From contig JAAUPH010000133.1 in the NCBI GenBank assembly GCA_012035435.1, positions 1-6,767 of the forward strand: DNA of 6,767 nt, in the 5' to 3' direction. Below are positions 5,232 through 6,767 of this stretch, piece by piece (within the stretch, counting starts at the first letter, position 1; each line of letters starts with the position of its first letter). The translations under genes and the position numbers were made by a program. Source of the stretch: Sphingopyxis sp. Lineage in GTDB: Bacteria > Pseudomonadota > Alphaproteobacteria > Sphingomonadales > Sphingomonadaceae. The notes under the pieces are model-generated. The model saw only the letters and a list, made by a program, of their open reading frames with translations, had not been told where the DNA came from and made no database searches.

Positions 5232-6072
5232 TGGCAACCGCAAAGGCAGCGCCCTTGTCGGGTGCACAGTGCAGGAAGAGCGAGGGTTCGATGAGTTCAA
5301 GCTCCATGATGTGGAGCGTGCCGTCGCAATCGCCAACCATATCGACCCGGGCATAGGCGGGCGGTGCCGGGCAGGCCGCGAGGGCGGCATCGGCCAGCGC
5401 ACGGGCTTCGTCGCTGGCGTGCCACGAAAATTCGCGGCCGCCAAATTGCTCCTGCACCCGGAAATCCCCCACTGCCGGGCGTTTGACGATGGCGTGACTG
5501 AGCTTGCCGTCGAACAGGAACAGCGAAAATTCGCCGTCGCGGGTGATCCCGGGCATCAGCGGCTGGACGAGGCGGCGCCGGCCGATGGCGTCGGCAGGGA
5601 TGTGATCGCAGATCCGCAGCCGGTGCGTGCCGTCCGCGCCACCCGAAATAGCAGGTTTGATGACGATGTCGTCAGCCCCCAGTTGAGAGCGGGCGTCGGC
5701 CAGCGTTGCATCGCCGAGGGCAGCGACATCGATGGTCGGCACCACCGCGACGCCCTTGGTCGCCAAGTCGGTCAGATAGGCCTTGTCACTGTTCCAGCGC
5801 AGCAGTGCCGCCGGATTGACCACGGGCAGCCGCTCATCCTGCAACCGGTCAAGCAGTGCATACCAGGCGGCGACATTGCGCTGATAGCCCCAGGCGAAAA
5901 TCGGCAGGATCAGGTCAAAGCCCGCCAAATCACCGGGATCGGTCCAGATGCGCCGTTCGACCGCTAACCCGGCACATATTAGCGCCCCCGCTTGCAAGGC
6001 ATAGGCCCCGCTCCAATCCTCCCAGTAATCAGCCTCGGGGACGAGAATGGCGATACGCGGTTGATAGGGCAT
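5197..6072 (-). CDS. ATP-grasp ligase, RimK/glutathione synthetase-like
   Basis: The 291-residue cytosolic protein has the layout of COG0189-type ATP-grasp ligases, which couple a carboxylate to an amine through an acyl-phosphate. The pre-ATP domain starts RIAILVPEADYWEDW (6-20). NPAALLRWNSDKAYL (86-100) leads into the ATP-binding lobe. IVIKPAISGGADGTHRL (136-152) supplies the nucleotide-binding Lys and glycine loop, and QPLMPGI (170-176) and GEFSLFLFDGKLSHAIVKRP (180-199) follow. The metal-binding end is RVDMV (232-236) and MELELIEPSLFL (246-257). The arrangement resembles DcsG-like ligases and uncharacterised sphingomonad ATP-grasp proteins; the substrate is unknown. The start is the ATG at 6072, with AGAAG 7 nt upstream. 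The frame extends further upstream, but that stretch lies inside the glutamate dehydrogenase gene and is not family-like. It follows that gene by 38 bp, so the two are probably co-transcribed. Confidence 0.85.
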   Translation of the reverse strand: MPYQPRIAILVPEADYWEDWSGAYALQAGALICAGLAVERRIWTDPGDLAGFDLILPIFAWGYQRNVAAWYALLDRLQDERLPVVNPAALLRWNSDKAYLTDLATKGVAVVPTIDVAALGDATLADARSQLGADDIVIKPAISGGADGTHRLRICDHIPADAIGRRRLVQPLMPGITRDGEFSLFLFDGKLSHAIVKRPAVGDFRVQEQFGGREFSWHASDEARALADAALAACPAPPAYARVDMVGDCDGTLHIMELELIEPSLFLHCAPDKGAAFAVAITRAATTATGG

Positions 6073-6110
6073 GGAGACACTTCTGTTGTTTTTCAGATGC
6101 AGTTTGGCAC

Positions 6111-6767
6111 CTACCGCAGCAGCAAGTTCCGCGCCTGCCCCGCAAGGTGCGACAGCATTGCGCCATTGGGGCTGGCGATCGTGCGGGCGCGATCGACGGT
6201 ACTGCGGAAATGCGCAATGCGGGCCGCCTGCGCCGTCAGCCAGTCGCCGACCGCCGCCTCCAACTGCTTGGCATTGAGCCGCGCTAGGAAGTCGAGCCGC
6301 ATCTGCTGAAAATCGCGCGCGAGGCTGTTGACGAGCAGGCGTTCCCACGGGTCGGCGGGCGACATGCGCGCGGCGAGCGTCTGCGCCCAATCGAGCCCCA
6401 GCGCTTCGCCCAACCGGGTAAAGGCGCGCGTCGCATCGATCACGTCGGCGTCCTGACGACCCGCAAGATCAGCAAGGCCAACCACGCCGTCGGTCTTGAA
6501 CAGGCGCACGACTGACGCGATCAGTTCAGGCGTAGCGCCCGCATCGGCCAGCCGGGCGCCCAGCTGGTCCCATTGCTGGCGCACCGTATCGGTCAGCAGC
6601 GTGTCGACACCGGCGATCAACTGATCGACGCCGGGCCGCAGCCGCTCGACCGTTGCGGCAGGCGAGCTGCCCGGGGGGCAACGCGCAAGATGTCTGCCAT
6701 TTGTGAGGTCATGGCGGCGGCGGCCTGCGCGAACAGAGACAAGCGCGTCGCTTCGCTGACCGCCGCG
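6111..6767 (-). CDS. NAD-dependent glutamate dehydrogenase (large type), C-terminal part, frameshifted
   Basis: Large NAD-GDHs (about 1,600 residues, 180-kDa class, named GdhB or GdhZ in other bacteria) oxidatively deaminate glutamate to 2-oxoglutarate and ammonia. The window holds only about the last 218 residues, a helical region after the catalytic core. The main frame (6111 to about 6660) reads PAATVERLRPGVDQLIAGVD, then LFKTDGVVGLADLAGR, EALGLDWAQTLAARM, DPWERLLVNSLARDFQQMR and a final LAGQARNLLLR, matching the family end. Upstream, the family-like text LSLFAQAAAAMTSQMADILR is in a different frame (6680-6766). One extra C in the C6 run (G6 on plus, 6673-6678) would restore ILRVAPPGSSPAATVERL. 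The gene is therefore broken by a one-base deficit, from sequencing error or real mutation. Its 5' end is outside the window. The ATP-grasp gene follows. Confidence 0.85.
   Translation of the reverse strand, partial: RGGQRSDALVSVRAGRRRHDLTNGRHLARCPPGSSPAATVERLRPGVDQLIAGVDTLLTDTVRQQWDQLGARLADAGATPELIASVVRLFKTDGVVGLADLAGRQDADVIDATRAFTRLGEALGLDWAQTLAARMSPADPWERLLVNSLARDFQQMRLDFLARLNAKQLEAAVGDWLTAQAARIAHFRSTVDRARTIASPNGAMLSHLAGQARNLLLR
6673..6678 (-). other. Homopolymer frameshift site in glutamate dehydrogenase
   Basis: Six G on the plus strand (CCCCCC in the gene). Reading GTT GCC CCC CGG in the upstream frame leads to a TGA at about 6621-6619, whereas family-like sequence continues in the other frame. 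Adding one C gives GTT GCC CCC CCG GGC AGC TCG and a continuous protein. The indel could sit anywhere between about 6660 and 6680, but the homopolymer is the likeliest place. Confidence 0.7.

Noticed and set aside
5131..5967. Long plus-strand open frame opposite the ATP-grasp gene
   Set aside because: Its composition is Arg/Gly/Pro-rich, with no family resemblance. It is a shadow of a clear ATP-grasp enzyme in high-GC DNA.
6073..6390. N-terminal extension of the ATP-grasp frame upstream of 6072
   Set aside because: The extra 106 codons are Ala/Arg-rich, unlike ATP-grasp families, and lie antiphase inside the well-matched glutamate dehydrogenase sequence.
1..6767. tRNA, rRNA, CRISPR array, insertion sequence or phage genes
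   Set aside because: No cloverleaf-like segment, regular spaced repeat, transposase or integrase motif was seen on either strand by eye.

Overview
The window most resembles chromosome from an alphaproteobacterium of the Sphingomonadales type. The GC content is high, and the recognisable proteins have close family counterparts in that order: a ferrochelatase with an H-C-x-C motif, a membrane-tethered LuxR-HTH/DUF4019 regulator, a small RHH_4-type protein and a large NAD-type glutamate dehydrogenase. A GC-rich CCCCTCCCG/CGGGAGGGG extragenic hairpin also fits. The assignment is by recognition, not by a search.

Region 1 (1-1157, + strand) is one uninterrupted reading frame that does not encode a normal protein. 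It joins three unrelated, truncated genes in frame. First comes the middle of a tryptophanyl-tRNA synthetase, ending just after its KMSKS loop. Next is the front and middle of an acyl-CoA dehydrogenase. Last is the C-terminus of a molybdopterin-binding (isoquinoline 1-oxidoreductase/xanthine dehydrogenase family) large subunit. The last piece runs into hemH through an ATGA stop/start overlap, so it is probably native here. The first two pieces look misplaced, through either a chimeric assembly/clone or a real rearrangement.

Region 2 (1154-4089, + strand) holds hemH (ferrochelatase), an unrecognised single-pass membrane protein with an acidic linker, and an SDR enzyme matching acetoacetyl-CoA reductase (PhaB). 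It closes with a perfect 10-bp GC-rich hairpin. A palindrome upstream of phaB is a candidate operator.

Region 3 (4127-5231) holds a divergent pair sharing a 112-bp intergenic region: the minus-strand HTH-TM-DUF4019 regulator, convergent with phaB, and a plus-strand RHH protein of 76 residues.

Region 4 (5197-6767, - strand) holds the C-terminal part of the NAD-dependent glutamate dehydrogenase, followed 38 bp downstream by an ATP-grasp ligase. The two are probably co-transcribed. The 3' end of the ligase gene overlaps the 3' end of the RHH gene by 35 bp. The dehydrogenase reading frame is broken by a one-base deficit, best placed at a run of six G (+ strand) at 6673-6678.

No tRNA, rRNA, CRISPR array, transposase or complete mobile element is visible. 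The most notable features are the three-gene chimera, the homopolymer frameshift, the membrane-tethered regulator and the uncharacterised membrane protein next to hemH. I see no convincing new multi-gene system.
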